A stretch of DNA of 64,000 nt from Adiantum capillus-veneris. Lineage: Eukaryota; Streptophyta; Polypodiopsida; Polypodiales; Pteridaceae. Location of the stretch: positions 23,007,013 through 23,071,012 of the forward strand of contig CM043968.1 in assembly GCA_014529385.2 (NCBI GenBank), written 5' to 3'. The notes below the pieces were generated by a model, which ran no database searches, was not told where the DNA came from, and was given only the letters and a program-made list of their open reading frames with translations. A program made the translations under genes and the position numbers. This document shows positions 31,490 to 43,826 of the stretch, piece after piece; positions within the stretch are counted from its first letter, which is position 1; every line of letters starts with the position of its first letter.

Positions 31490-33300
31490 CTTGAAAATTG
31501 TGTACATTTTCAAGATCAAGAAAAAGGGATTAGCAAAACTTCTCGTTCATCTCTTTAAGGATTTTACAGAAAGAATTTTTTTATGATGACTCCAAAAGAG
31601 ATTGAACAAATCAAGTTGGAAGGGACACTCAATCCGTGAAGTGATTATGGGAACTGTAAAGGAAACCGATCGGGATGTGGATCCAAATGCTAGAACTTAT
31701 GATAGCATGGCCAATCAAAGAGGAAGCACAGTAAGAAGTAGCCACCTCAATGATGCCAATAGGGAAATAAAGACAAAAAAAAACCACCTATAACAGGGGA
31801 GGAAGGAGTGACATGAGGATAAGAAGAGGTCCACATGAGTCACATATACTAAACAACTGGTTTTGAGGGATTAATGGGAGAAACACCGTGTAGAAGGAAG
31901 AGAGTGGGTACTGAACACAATCGTAGAGTCAGACCAGTAGATTTCCAAAAGTGGGTCAAAAAATACAACGGATCAGGGGATCCATATGACCCTTTTGGCC
32001 AACTTGAGACACGTTTTGAGAGCTAAGTGCATAACCGATTTCCACACACAGTTTGAGGGATTTGGGATGACCTTGGAGGGCAAAGATTTGACTTGGTTTT
32101 AGACCATACCTCCTAGATCAATAACCAACTTGTTGACTTTGGCCATGAGATTTTTTGCTAATTGTTCTAAAATGGGGATAAAGCATAGTACGGTGGCACA
32201 AAATCTATAGTTTCAAACAAAAAAAAAAAAAAAAACTGTGAGAAATAGTGTGAATAAAATGAGACAGTACATAGGCAGATGCCCAAATTTGGAGATTCCA
32301 ACTGAGGAAAGACTAGTCTCACTGTTTCTAGAGGGGCTATTAAAAAAATACTTTCATGCTATTTTGTATAGCAAAAAACACATGACGTGGGAAGCGTGTA
32401 GTCTAGATGCGATCAACTTGAGTGATAATTGCAAGATCTTCAATGAGGAAAGCAAAGCTAAAGATACACAGTGCGACCGAACCACACCCTTTGTGACAAC
32501 ACAAGTAGGATCAGCTGATGCAGTTCCTGCTAATACTATAGAGGACATGCTTAAACGCATGAATGATATGATGTCAACATGCAAAGAATGTCAATGCAAG
32601 GCTCAGTGAAGGGACCAAATCAAGGACAATCTATGGGACAACAAAGGTAGTTAAAATGGTGCACCATTGAAGGAAAATGGACAAATCATGAGACAAAGGA
32701 GTGCTCCTACAAGTCTAAATATGATGGAAATGTCCAATATGTGCCAATGAGACCATAGGGGAAACCGATGTATAGATACCGGCCAAATATGGCACCCATG
32801 CAAAGATCACCCATATATGTGGAGAGACCACAATCGGTATTGGGTCAGAAACTGCCACTTCCAGGGAATAGATCTATACCAATCAAGTACATGGTGTCTT
32901 AGGAACAAGCAAAGGAACCTACGCTAGTACCCATTACTCTATACTCTGAAACTACTTCAGTGGATGATGGTAGTAGAAGAACAGTGGTATAAGCAACCCA
33001 CTCCAGTCCCTATCCAGTTGATGTGTCAAGTACCCACTATTACAACACCTGTTTAAATTATTGCAAACCAGAGAGCGAGATCACCAAGCCAATGCCCAGA
33101 CAAAAAGAATGGAAATTGTCATAACTGCGGAGTGGATGACCATTGAAAAAATGAATGTCCTAAACCGGATGAGAATGTGAGACCTATAGAGGCATATTGT
33201 GGAGCGCACGGATTCAAGGGTGGACACTTTCCTAAAGATTATCCTATGAATTCAACAAACAAAGGAAAAAGTATCATAAACATAGTTCAAGTCGTGCCGA
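31490..33300 (+). pseudogene. Gag (Gypsy-A copy 2)
   Basis: Blocks seen: IVYIFKIKKKG (31490), MMTPKEIEQIKLEG (31582), ITDFHTQFEGFGMTLEGKDL (about 32030), RNSVNKMRQYIGRCPNLEIP to ILYSKKHMTWEA (32238-32390), IEDMLKRMNDMMS, PMYRYRPNMAP (about 32770), and the zinc knuckle CHNCGVDDH then KNEC near 33120-33165, followed by YCGAHGFKGGHFPKD, possibly a second degenerate knuckle. Stops and frameshifts occur throughout. A 15-base A run at 32219-32234 adds one of them. Confidence 0.8.
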
Positions 33301-33659
33301 GTCGTTCATCAGAGGGGGGTTGATAATTCCAATTCGAGTGATGACTAGAGCACAAGCCGAGTAGAAAAAATAGGAAATTGCAAATGGATCTGATAAATCC
33401 AACAAATCCTTCAAAAACTCTAGGAAGGAAAGATGAAAAAGATACAAACTCAAGAGGCAAAAACAGTGAAAGGAGATCAAAGGGAGGATATGAAAGAAAA
33501 TAGAATAAAAAATGCACACTCTTTCAATAGATTTTTAGGAACTCGAACTAAAATTGACTTGAATTTTTTTAGTTGATAAAATTTACGAGCCAATCAACAC
33601 AGCTTTGCAAGCTTTCCGAGCTTGGTTAAAAGCCGGGCAAACGTTGAAAAATCGATGAA

Positions 33660-35330
33660 AAAACTATCCAACACCTGAAATGGAAGCAACTAAATTAGAA
33701 GCTTATTTGAACCTCGTGCAAATCATGCAAACCATGATGGAAAAACAAAATCCTCCACAGGAAGTCATAGGAAAACCAACAGAAGTTGAGACCAAAACCA
33801 TGAGAGAAAAAGCTCAAGAAAAGGGAGGGTCAAAAAACTGGGAAAACGATGGAGCACAACCACCTAAATTGGAAGCTCCTGGTAGTGAAGAAGGATGGGA
33901 CAGGGTGCCAATAGTTAAAGACGCTTGGCCAAACTATCTGTGTGAATGAGTTAGGGAAGAGAAAGATGTGAGATTGACTCTAAAATCAACACCAATTGAA
34001 GAAGTTTGATTTGACAAACCACCCATGAAACTAGATGAACATTCATTGTACTAAGATCGAGGATCAGAGCAGTCAGTAGGCTCTACAAAAGCTGAAACCT
34101 TGCAAACACTATCGTCTTACCTAGGTGAGACTGAAGAGAAACTGATGGGCTGCAAAATAACAAAACTAGAAAGCCCAAAATAGACTTTGGGTGTGGCTAA
34201 TCTACAATCCATTATGTCGACAACAATTCAATGCACAATCATTATGGGTGAGCTACTGAAGTTGAGACCACATCGATGGAGAGATATACTAACCACCATG
34301 GGGAAGATGGAATTAGAAGGAACATCTCAAATGAACCTAGAAAAATTGAAAAACGAGGAGATACAAACTAGACTTGTCAAGTTAGTACCTATGAAGAAGG
34401 TCACAGACTATTGTGAAGGGAAGGAAGGAAATACAACCCATCCAATACAATGATGTAGCAACCATGGCTATTTTAGACAGTGGACCAGGCATTTCCATAG
34501 CAATCAAAGCTGTCTAGGAAGCTTGTGGAAAGCCAGCAATCAAACAAACAAGAATGAAACTACAATTGGAAAATGGACACATAGAAAAACCTATGGGCAT
34601 ACTAGAGGATGTGATAGTCACCTCCTATGGGATTGACTACCATCACACTTTTGCCATTGTATACTTTGGGAAGAAACTCAATTATGACATCATCTTGGGA
34701 AAACCATTCATGAGACATACAATTAATCCAATATTGGGACAAGGATTATTTCTAGCTGAAATAAGTAGGGGCAATCACTCGAGTGAATTTGAAAAACCAT
34801 TCTTACCAATCATAGGAATTGGACTCTGAAACTTGTACAGAGACTAAACTGCCATCATGGATACATAAAAACACTCCAATTTGGATGTGTGGGGCTTTTA
34901 AATTGGGTAGTGTATGAAGGAAAGACTGCATTTTAGACAGAGAAGTGAATGATGCAGATTACATACCAAAACCATTCCCTAAACATCTGTTCAAACCCAA
35001 TGGACTCAAATCCTAAGTACCATAGATGTATGTGTTAATGAACCTACACCTACTTACTTTTGTGAATGAAGAGGGCTATGATATAGTCCCAATACAAGTG
35101 GTATTTATTGAGATAATCGAGGAGCAACATGTCTTCTCTGATCACTATTATGATGCTACGGATGAGTGGGAAGAAGAACCAATCATAATAGAGGAATCAA
35201 ATTCTGAATAAGAGCAGATAAGGGCCAAACTTCTACTCAAAGGAGGGGAAGAAAGATTTTTCAAGTTTCCAACCAACACAGAAGACGCCAACAAAGATAT
35301 CAAAAGAAACAAGACAATAACTTAAGAAAG
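33660..35330 (+). pseudogene. Acidic linker, aspartic protease and post-protease linker (Gypsy-A copy 2)
   Basis: The linker MEATKLEAYLNLVQIMQTMM (33680) matches copy 1. The protease follows at 34187-34829: IQCTIIMGELLKLRPHRWRD, then MAILDSGPGISIA with the catalytic D-S-G intact, a stop, MKLQLENGHIEKPMGILEDV and YDIILGKPFMRH. The linker at 35026-35330 has GYDIVPIQVV and KGGEERFFKFP. This is the best preserved protease of the family in the window, though still split by stops. Confidence 0.82.
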
Positions 35331-35639
35331 AAGACTGCAAAATGGCCATTGAATGCCAAAACTCACGTAGAGCATTCAAAGAGACAAAACCAAATGAAAC
35401 AAAAGTCAATGAACCTTGATAAGACCAAAGCATAAGAACCTTTGATGACAAAAACGGAGCGTAAAGAAAAATACAAAGAACTCAAACGGTTTATGAAAGA
35501 AGTGTGGACCATGGAAATGGAATCTAATAGTGAAAAACCAAGGATAATCAGTGTCCCAACTCATTATAAGAAATAAACTTTGCAAGATTGCAAGATCATT
35601 GTAGAGCAACCCTTGCGACAATCAACAAGCGGGAAAATC

Positions 35640-36480
35640 CTATGAAGAGCCGGAGAATTCCAAGTGAATTGACCTTGCAAAGTCTGGAGAAGAGTCCAAA
35701 CCTGCATACATAGCTAAGGACTTGTAGCAAATAGAAGAAGATATCCTCATAAGAACGTTAAAAGAATATAAGGATGTATTTGCATGGTCATATAAGGATC
35801 TCAAAGGGGTGGATCCTTCCATATGCCAACACATATCCCTATGAGAAATGATGCTAAGCCAAGCAAACAAAGACCATACACCATATAATGATACCTTTGC
35901 CAAAGAAATCAAGGAAGAGATAGAGAAACTCAAAGAGGCCGAGTTTACCTATGAAATAGAACACACTGATTGGGTATGACCAATTGTTGTGGTGACTAAA
36001 AGGAATTGAAAACTTAGAGTGTGTGTAAACCTCAAAAAGGTAAACTCCACCACTATACGAGATAACTATCCTCTTCCCATCACCGATTATGTCCTAGAAT
36101 GAGTACCAGACAAGGAAACTTATAGCTTTTGGGACAGCTTTTCTGGGTACAACCAATTGACTTTAGATCCCAAAGACATAAAACGGCCTTTGCAACAAAA
36201 TGGGAAATTTTTGCTTATCGAGTAATGCCTTTCAGTATGATCAATGCACCAGTAACATTCTAAAGTTAATGAGCCATGCCTTTAAGGAATATGTACGGAA
36301 TTTCTTGAAAGTATACATGGATGACCTTTGTGTGCACTCCACAAAACAAGAGAGTCACTTTAAACATTTACGATGTGTCTTTGAGAAATACCATCTATAT
36401 AGGATTTGCTTAAATCCTCAAAAATGCATTTTTATGGTTAGACAAGGTAAAATTCTTGGACATGTTGTGTAAGAAAATGG
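35640..36480 (+). pseudogene. Reverse transcriptase (Gypsy-A copy 2)
   Basis: RT blocks are spread over frames: KLRVCVNLKKVN (about 36010), KTAFATKWEIFAYRVMPF (36180-36230), LMSHAFKEYVRNFLKVYMDD then LCVHST (36260-36345) with the catalytic YMDD intact, and LNPQKCIFMVRQGKILGHVV. Multiple stops make it a pseudogene. Confidence 0.85.
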
Positions 36481-36493
36481 TATAGCTACATAC

Positions 36494-37150
36494 ATGGAGA
36501 AGTTGGCAGTGATCGCAGAAATGGCTAGGCCAACAATAGTCAAAGAAGTGCAAGCATTTATGGGACATTGTGGTTACTATCATAGATCTATCTACATGTA
36601 TGTGTTTATTGCTAAGCCCATATATAGCCTTATCACTCACTTTGAATGTACTGATGAATGGGAGGAATCCTTCCAAAAGCTTAAGCAAGCCTTGAGCTCA
36701 ACACCAATATTGAAAGCTCCAGACTGGAACAAAGTATTCCACGTACATGTCGATGCTTCAAGTTATACCATTGGTTGCATCTTAGCCCAACTAAGAGAGG
36801 GAACCATGTATTTTCCTATCTCATATGCTAATCAATAATTGACTTAGTGGAGAAGAACTATAAAACCACAAAAAAGAGAAGGTCTTGGTATGGTGTATTC
36901 AGTCAAGAAATTCCAACACTACTTGTTAGCTAACAAGTTTAATTTTTTTGTAGACCATCAAGTCTTACTCTATTTGGTGAATAAATCATGTAGTATAGGT
37001 AGGATGGTATGATGGTTTATCATCCTACTTGAATTTGACTTTATCGTTGTGGTTAAAAAAGGCAGTACTCATTGGGTAGATCATCTATCAAGACTCACCA
37101 CTAGGGAAGCACCTAAAGGAATAGACAATGACTTACCCAAATTTGCTCGG
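36494..37150 (+). pseudogene. RT connection and RNase H (Gypsy-A copy 2)
   Basis: The frame reads QAFMGHCGYYHRSIYMYVFI, LKQALSSTPILKAPDWNKVF, HVHVDASSYTIGCILAQLRE, then in broken frame FFVDHQVLLYLVNKS and THWVDHLSRLTTREAPKGID. It ends at the LARD-D LTR. The RNase H catalytic aspartate of VDAS is kept. Confidence 0.85.
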
Positions 37151-37164
37151 ATTGTTAGTCGGAG

Positions 37165-38728
37165 CTCTATAGAGAAAGCGAGTTATAGATTTGTCAAGGC
37201 TGAGTGTGGACCCACTTGGTTGCTTTGAAGTCATGCCATGTGGTGCATTTTTGGGCCTTGACATGGTTGTAGAAGGCAATGCACTTCATCTGGAGTTGGC
37301 AGGAGTTCACAGTTTGTCAATCAGACTCCCGAGTAGCAAGATGGAGTGGATCAAATTTGGGAGTCTATGCGAGGAAGAGAAAGCCTTATGTTTTTTCCTG
37401 TTTTCAAGTGCTTGATTCGAGGTTGTGCTGGGTTCAAAATGCAAGAAGGATGTATGCAGATGGAGCATAGGCTGGAAAATTTCAATGGGTTTTGATGGGA
37501 TGGTGATCAGGGTTGATGAGAAAAAAATGGGGTGCTTTTGAAGTGGGGTGGAAAGGCTTGCTTTTTTAAAGCTTTTTATGTTGAGGACCAAGGGGGCCTT
37601 GGAGGCCTAAGCCATAAGAGGCCACCATGTGGTGCAAGGGTCATCCCACATGCAAAGCATTAGGCCACGGGCACATGGTATGTGCAGTGTTACATGCCCA
37701 TCCCATTAGCATCACAAGGTTGCAAGGCCTCTTGGAGCAATGAGATCATGGCCATGGCGTCCTCACCCAGGCATTGCTCGCATGATGCTGGGTGAACGCT
37801 AGGCAAAAGCTAGCGGTTGTTGGTGGTGGTCGGTTAACGGAAATGACTTGCTCATGGTGTGGCACACTTGTGGCAGCTCTCTGGTGCTGATGTAGCAACA
37901 CACAAGCCGAGGGCAGCTTCATGCGGTAAATGGCCCTCACGCCATAATTTTGAAGGCAAAAGGTGGTGAGGCACTAGCACTAGTGCTAGTGCTAGTGCCT
38001 CCCTCAAGAAAGTGGGGGAGCAAGAGAGAGGAAAGAAGCCAGCCGAGTTGCTAATCAAGCATGGGAATGGATCAATCGAGCTTGAGTTGCTAAAATTGGA
38101 TTTGGAGCTCTATAAGACCATTTTTTTGGTTCATTTTAAGGGGTCTTTTGGCAATTAAAGAACCAACTTTGGAGACTGTTCACCTGGAGGGGTGTGCTTG
38201 CAGAGCCGAATGCCTTGTGAAGCCTATGGTGCAATAGGGAGCCAAGGAGGACTCGCCCCATGGTTTTTTTGAGAAGAAAAGCTTTGGATGGTGTATTGTT
38301 TACCCCAAGACGGCCAAGTTTTTGGCACTCATGCCTATGTAAGGGTGTTTTTCTAAAATGAAATGAAGCCTAGATTGCCACGTCTTGGTGTCAATTGTCC
38401 CTTGCCCCTTCTCTTTCTCTTGCTCTCATCTTTTGTCCACGGTGTTGGCATGTGGAAGTGTGTGCCCACCCAAACCAGAGGTTCTTGTCCATGGAGAGAG
38501 TGAGTCAGAGGGTTGTTGTGTGTGTTGAGAGGGTTGAGATGGACATTGGTGGAATGTGAGTATGTTGTGGTGTTCTCTCAATGCGTGTGTGCATCGTATT
38601 ATGTGAAAACTGAGGTTTGCATGTGGAGTTTTGAAGGTGAACTTGAATAGATTGGGGTGTTGTGTATATCCTAGGCTATAGAGAGGCAATTGTTTGTGTT
38701 TTGAGTGTGTTTCCCTTCCCCCTCTCCA
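37165..38728 (+). repeat. Left LTR of LARD-D
   Basis: It aligns with 41140-42741 from the block ctctatagag/ctctacagag near 37165 to the terminal CCCTCTCCA. A TATA box (CTCTATAAGACC) is at 38109-38120. Homology may begin further left in the right LTR, so the true 5' end is probably missing here. Confidence 0.78.
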
Positions 38729-38732
38729 TGTT

Positions 38733-38750
38733 TAGGTGCCCCCACTAAGG
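38733..38750 (+). promoter_or_regulatory. Primer-binding-site-like sequence of LARD-D
   Basis: AGGTGCCCCCACTAAGGA lies five bases after the LTR end. It differs from the Tat site (TGGTGCCCCCACTGAGGA) at two to three positions. Confidence 0.65.
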
Positions 38751-41139
38751 AGTGCACTGGTGCTCCTGTTTGAAGTCGAAGTGATGATTTTGGTAATGCC
38801 AAAGTTGCAGCCTTTGAAGAGCAGGTTCTACTAGAGATGGAGTAGATGGGTTTTCCTTTTTTCAATGGGATCAAAGATACAAAAACTTGGCTTCAAGAGT
38901 GTGGCTTGTTTCTATTGGAGAGATAGAGAGGTAGAGTAGTTCCTATGCCAAGGATGCCAACTAGGGCAACTCCAATTGTAGAGGAAGTGCCAACGGTTCC
39001 AAATCAGGCAAGAGATGTGATTCCAAGTCAAGGCATGGCTGTTGAAGCTCTATTAAAGAGTGCTAGAGGTCAAAAGATGTGGTTTGCTGATGAGGTCAAA
39101 GTGGTGAAGATAGAGGAGATTCTCGAGCTTAAGACAGAAGAACAAATTGAGCTGGGTGATAGAAGCTCTTGGATGGTGACATAATTTGGGAGACCGAGTT
39201 GTCTCGATCAAGGAATGATGAGTTTGATCTCTTGCATATGAGTAAAGATGTGGTGAATATGTGTGAAGGGCAAGGAGCAGTGCAAAATGTTATTCTTGAA
39301 AATGGATGAGTCCAAGCCTACAGGTGATGGTATGCAGGCAAGGGTGGTGGGCAATGCCATGTTAATGTCCATGTTGGTTAAGGTTGAAGCAGAGTGTGCC
39401 ATGGTGGCGCATTAGGTACAAGGTTTTTCCAAGAATGACGAGGTGGCCTTGTTTTTGGATGAGGATCAGGTTGGTGTAGTAGGGGATGAGTTTCTCTCCT
39501 CCTTGATAGAGAATGATGCAGTGGTGGAGCAGGTGCTTGAAGAGTAGGTAATTGAATTCGACAAGAAGATGGTGCTAATCAAACTTGAAGGGCCAATTGA
39601 TGAGGAAGGGCTTGATGATGTTGGAATCGAGTGTATTGCAAGAGAGAAGGCAAGCATGTAGCCAAATATAGAGGAGCTTCTAGTGCAACAAGGATGCTCT
39701 ATGATAGATGGTGCGAATTACCAGGTGGTGTCTAGGTTTTCCACGGAGGTTTGTGTGTGGTGTTGAAGGGTATGTTGGTAGATTCAGCTATGTCGTGGGC
39801 TGTCAAGCATGCACAGGTTTTCTTGAAGAGGATATCACTTTATATGATTGGGAGACAGGGTTAGCTATGTTTGATGTGAGTGTTGATGTGGTTGGTGGTG
39901 TTTTTTTTGGAAGTGGAAAGTTTGCCAATAGGTGCTTGGAGTGGTGGAGGTATGCTATGGGCAGGTTATGTGAACGATTGGGGGGTGCAACACCACAGGA
40001 AGTGGTTAAAGTGGATGGACGAAATTAGTGTCAAGTGTTTGAACCAAGTGGAAGCCATGATGTACGCAGGGGGTTGGGCAACCCGCTTGAGAAAAAGTAA
40101 CGGTTGTGATAGGAGATAGATTTTTCACATATGGCAGCATGTTTTGTGGTGGACAAAGTGCTTGTTTGGGTGTGTAGTTTCTTAGACCAATAAGCCTGTG
40201 TGTGGTTGAACATAAATGCTCAACATGGGGGTGGTCAATGATGGTACATGCAAATCTGGTCCGTGTTGTGAAGTGTGCTATGCAGTGCTAAGGCTGTAGG
40301 CAGGTGCAAGCTGGAGAGCTTCAACAAGTATATGAGGCCTAGGCAAGCTAGTGGTAGTAGAAATGTATGCTTGATGCGGCTTTTTAGGCCAAAGGGGCTC
40401 CAAAAAGAGCCAATTGGAATGGGAGGTAGTGTCCAAAGTGTCGGGGACTGTGCCCAACAATTAGTGCTTGCCAATGCTCTAGAAGTCGGTCCAAATGGCT
40501 CATCAAATGGAGCCACTATCTCAAAGATATGGTGGCTCAAAAATAGAAGGCTTTGCAGATCCCCTATGGACATGGATAGTATGGACATGTGGCTAGAGGC
40601 GGAATAAGGTGACAGGGTGGTCAAAGAGTTCAAATTGTGGAGCATGCTGGCTTACTCGCATTAGGAAGAGGATGAGGTCTAGGAGGGCCACTTTATTTTC
40701 CATAAGATTATGGAGGTGATTAACATGTTGACAAATAGGTGCATGCCATGTGTACAAGAATGGTGGGTGTGTAAGAGAGGTGTAAAAATGGCAAAGGATG
40801 CACTTTTCTCCCCAAAAAAGGGAGACGACAACTTTATGATTTTTGGCCTTCCATAACTCCTACATACGATCTCTGATTTGAGTGGAGATTATATATCTAT
40901 AATCTACACGCCAAGCTCTTTTCGTAGATATGTTACTTGATATAGTTTTGCCCGCTAGAATTTAAATTTTATTTTGGGGGGAAAATTTGAATTCAAATAA
41001 ACTAGCCGTTTCACCTGTTTGAATTCAAAAGCTCTCCTTTCATTGCTTTCTTACTACTAGAGCTTTGAATTCCTTAAACTGACAAATAAAGAGGCCCTTT
41101 TAGATCCCATTCTCTTCGTAATGGATTTTTAGTCAAAAC
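38751..41139 (+). pseudogene. LARD-D internal region with a decayed acidic reading frame
   Basis: Blocks at 38945-39184 (MPRMPTRATPIVEEVPTVPN, KIEEILELKTEEQIELGDR), about 39150-39310 (DIIWETELSRSRNDEFDLLH) and 39300-39700 (NDEVALFLDEDQVGVVGDEF, EFDKKMVLIKLEGPIDEEGL) look like one acidic protein broken by shifts and stops. A further open stretch is at 40275-40607. None has a motif I recognise. 40800-41139 is AT-rich and may be the start of the right LTR. Confidence 0.45.
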
Positions 41140-42741
41140 TCTACAGAGCGAGTTATGGCGGGTTGAAGATTTGCCGAGGGTTCCAGTTTGATGCTTTGGA
41201 AGTCATTCCATCTGGAGCTTTTTTGGGCCTCAACAGGGTTCTAGAAGGTAGAGAACTTCATGTGGAGTTGATAAGAGTTCACGGTTCCTCAATCAAACTT
41301 AGTTGGGAGCCAATGCGGAGAAGAGAAATCCTGATGTTTTTTTCTTGTTTTCAAGTTATCGGTTTGAGACTGTGATGAGGTCAAAATGCAAGAAGGATGT
41401 ATGAAGATGGAGCCCATGTTGGAAAATGTCAATGGGTTTTGACGGGATGGGGATTGGTTTGATGAGTAGAAAATGGGGTGCTTTTGAAGTGGGGTGGAGA
41501 AGATTACTTTTTAAAGCTTTTTATGTTGAGGATCAAGGGGGCCTTGAAGGCCTATGCCATAAGGGGCTACCATGAGGTGTAGGGGTTGTCCCACATGCAA
41601 AGCAGTAGGCCACGAGTGCATGATATATGTAGTGGAACGTGCCCATCCCATTAGCATCACAAGTCAACAAGGCCTCTTGGAGCTTTGAGCTCGTGGACAT
41701 GGCGTCCTCACCTGAGTGCTGCTCGCACGATGCTGGACGACATGTTGGGCAGAAACTAGCAGCTTTTGATGGTGCTCGATGGCTCTAGCATTGTGTGGCA
41801 TGCCTGTAGTGGCTTTGCGGTGCTGACATGGCAGAAGGCCCAGGGCGGGTTCACACTACAATTGGCCCTCCTGCCATACTTTTGAAGGCAAAAGGTGGTG
41901 AGGCAGCAACAGTAGCACTAGTGTCCCCCTCAGGAAAGTGAGGCAGCAAGATAGAGGAAAGGAGCCAATCGAGTTGCTAGATCAAGCATGGGAATGGATC
42001 AACCAAGCTCGAGTTGCTAAAAGTGAATAAAGATCTCTATAAAACCATTTTTTTGGTTCATTTTAAGGGGTCTTTTGGAAATCTTTTTCTGTAGACCATA
42101 AGGTCTATTTGAAGCAAACAAAAGGGCCAATTTTGGAGGCTGTTCCCGCAAATGGGTGTGCTCACAGAGCCGGATGCCTTGTGAGGCCTATGGTGCAATG
42201 GGCAGCCAACGAGGGTGCTCCTGCTCCCCAAGGTTTTTTTTGGGAAGAAAAGCTTTGGATGGTGTACTATTTGTCGAGCTTGCCAGGGTTTTGGTGCTCA
42301 TGCCTATGTAAGGGTCCTTTTTTTAATGAAATGCAACCTACATTGCTCTTTTTTTAATGAAATGAAGCCTACATTGCCCCATCTTGGTACCAATTGTCCC
42401 CTTCCCCCTTCTCTTTCTCTTGCTCTCATCTTTTGTCCATGGTGCCAGCTTGTGGAAGTGCGTGCGCACCCAAACCGGTGGTTCCTGTGTGTGGAGAGAG
42501 TGAGTCAAAAAGTGTTGGGGTGTGTGTTGAGAGGGTTGAGATGAACATCAATGGAATGTGTTTGCAGTGTGGTGTTCTCTTAATGTGTGTGTGTGTGTCA
42601 TGTTGTGTGCAAAAATTGAGGTTTTCTTGTGGATTTTGAAGAGTTTTTGAAGGTGAACTCTAGTGGATTGGGGTGATGTGTATATCCTGGGCTATAGAGA
42701 GGCAATATGTTTGTGTGTTGTGTTTCCCCTTTCCCTCTCCA
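41140..42741 (+). repeat. Right LTR of LARD-D
   Basis: It is aligned with the left LTR. It ends CCCTCTCCA at 42741 and has a TATA box (CTCTATAAAACC) at 42035-42046. A short duplication near 42320-42370 repeats ctttttttaatgaaatg. The start may lie as far left as about 40770. Confidence 0.75.
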
Positions 42742-42897
42742 ATGTTGGAATTGCAATTTTGTGCTCACAATGACATGGATGGTTTTTCTTCCAAGTGGAA
42801 TGGCACGCTCATACAAAAGTTTGCGATTCATGCAACCAACTCAACCATGCTCAAAATTAAGCACCCAAACCACATGAAGCTTTAGCATTCACACATC

Positions 42898-43229
42898 AAG
42901 CAACAAGAGATGTTGCCTCTAGACACCACTCAAGGCTCCCGTGTGGATTTGGGTGTGTTGTTGTGTTTGGGGTATGTCTGTTGTGTTTGTTTTAGACCCT
43001 CAAGCCCTATAAGCAGCATGGAAACCTTGAGTGGTGTCTAGAGGCCACATCTCTTGTTGCTTGAGATGAGGGGTATGTCTATTGTGTTTGTTTTAGATCC
43101 TCAAGCCCTATAAGCGACAAGAGATATGGCCTCTAGACACCACTCAAGGCTCCCATGCTACTTATACGGCTTGAGGGTCTAAAACAAACACAATAGACAT
43201 ACCCCAAACACAACAATACACCCAAATCC
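42898..43229. repeat. Nested inverted-repeat cluster
   Basis: An arm at 42945-43060 (starting ggatttgggtgtgttgttgt, ending catctcttgttgc) is the inverse of 43115-43229, with a short spacer. Inside it, the segment caagcaacaagagatgttgc to ggctcccgtg (42898-42942) is also inverted against 43018-43063. The block cctcaagccctataagc occurs twice in direct orientation and once inverted. The result could fold into a long hairpin or cruciform. It does not code. Confidence 0.8.
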
Positions 43230-43289
43230 ACACACAAAATCTAGAAAAAAGGTAGGGGCACCACTTAGTTTTTTTGTATCATGAACTAG

Positions 43290-43292
<3 letters not shown>

Positions 43293-43366
<74 letters not shown>
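43293..43366 (+). repeat. (GA)n microsatellite
   Basis: An uninterrupted GA run of about 37 units. Reading frames across it are artefacts. Confidence 0.97.
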
Positions 43367-43368
<2 letters not shown>

Positions 43369-43800
43369 ACATTTCTTAGCCAACGCCATGAAAACCTTGA
43401 AGCATGCATACTCAAAGCTTCTAAAACGGATAACAGATACGAGTATCTCGACTAAAATAAAACCACAAGACAACATTTCTTAACAAAATTGGCACTACAA
43501 TGGTTAGAATTTCAAGTTTCCTTTTCGATCAACACAAAACACACACTCAAATCTAGCCACTCCATGCATTGTCATAGGGACAAGGGAATCCTCTCCACCT
43601 TGCAACCCTCTTAGAACGACTTACTCAAGGTTAGGGCTACACACATAGAACATCACTCCAAAAACCAACAAAGACATGACACTTGGAAAAAAATTATGAT
43701 TGTGTAGATTCCATGATGTTTACCAAACACAAGATGAAATAACACCATCAAGATGCGGGATTCAAAACCACCTCTTCTTTAAGAAGACCACCAACATGAG
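43367..43800. other. Unassigned non-coding DNA
   Basis: The stretch between the GA microsatellite and the first copia-like frame has no recognisable feature. Confidence 0.4.
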
Positions 43801-43826
43801 CATACAATTGTAGAAGCAACCTTCAA

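Larger units (their letters stand above)
31475..37150 (+). mobile_element. Gypsy-A copy 2: heavily decayed, head-to-head with copy 1
   Basis: Domain blocks run on the plus strand in the order gag N-terminus, gag core, Pro-rich linker, zinc knuckle, protease, linker, RT and RNase H, and stop after the DHLSRL block near 37085-37150. Both ends are truncated: the gag N-terminus starts inside the protein (PLKIVYIFKIKKKG at about 31490), and the RNase H end abuts the LARD-D LTR. Protein blocks are clearly diverged from copy 1, so this is not a recent inverted duplication. Confidence 0.85.
37165..42741 (+). mobile_element. LARD-D: non-autonomous LTR element without pol
   Basis: Two direct repeats of about 1.6 kb (37165-38728 and 41140-42741) flank about 2.4 kb that holds no RT, integrase, RNase H or protease motif. 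A primer-site-like sequence follows the left LTR. The repeats differ by many substitutions and small indels, so the insertion is old. This fits a LARD (large retrotransposon derivative). The left LTR seems truncated at its 5' end where it meets Gypsy-A copy 2. Confidence 0.75.

Noticed and set aside
42109-42639. Overlapping frames in the right LARD-D LTR
   Set aside because: They are not preserved in the left LTR and have no domain.
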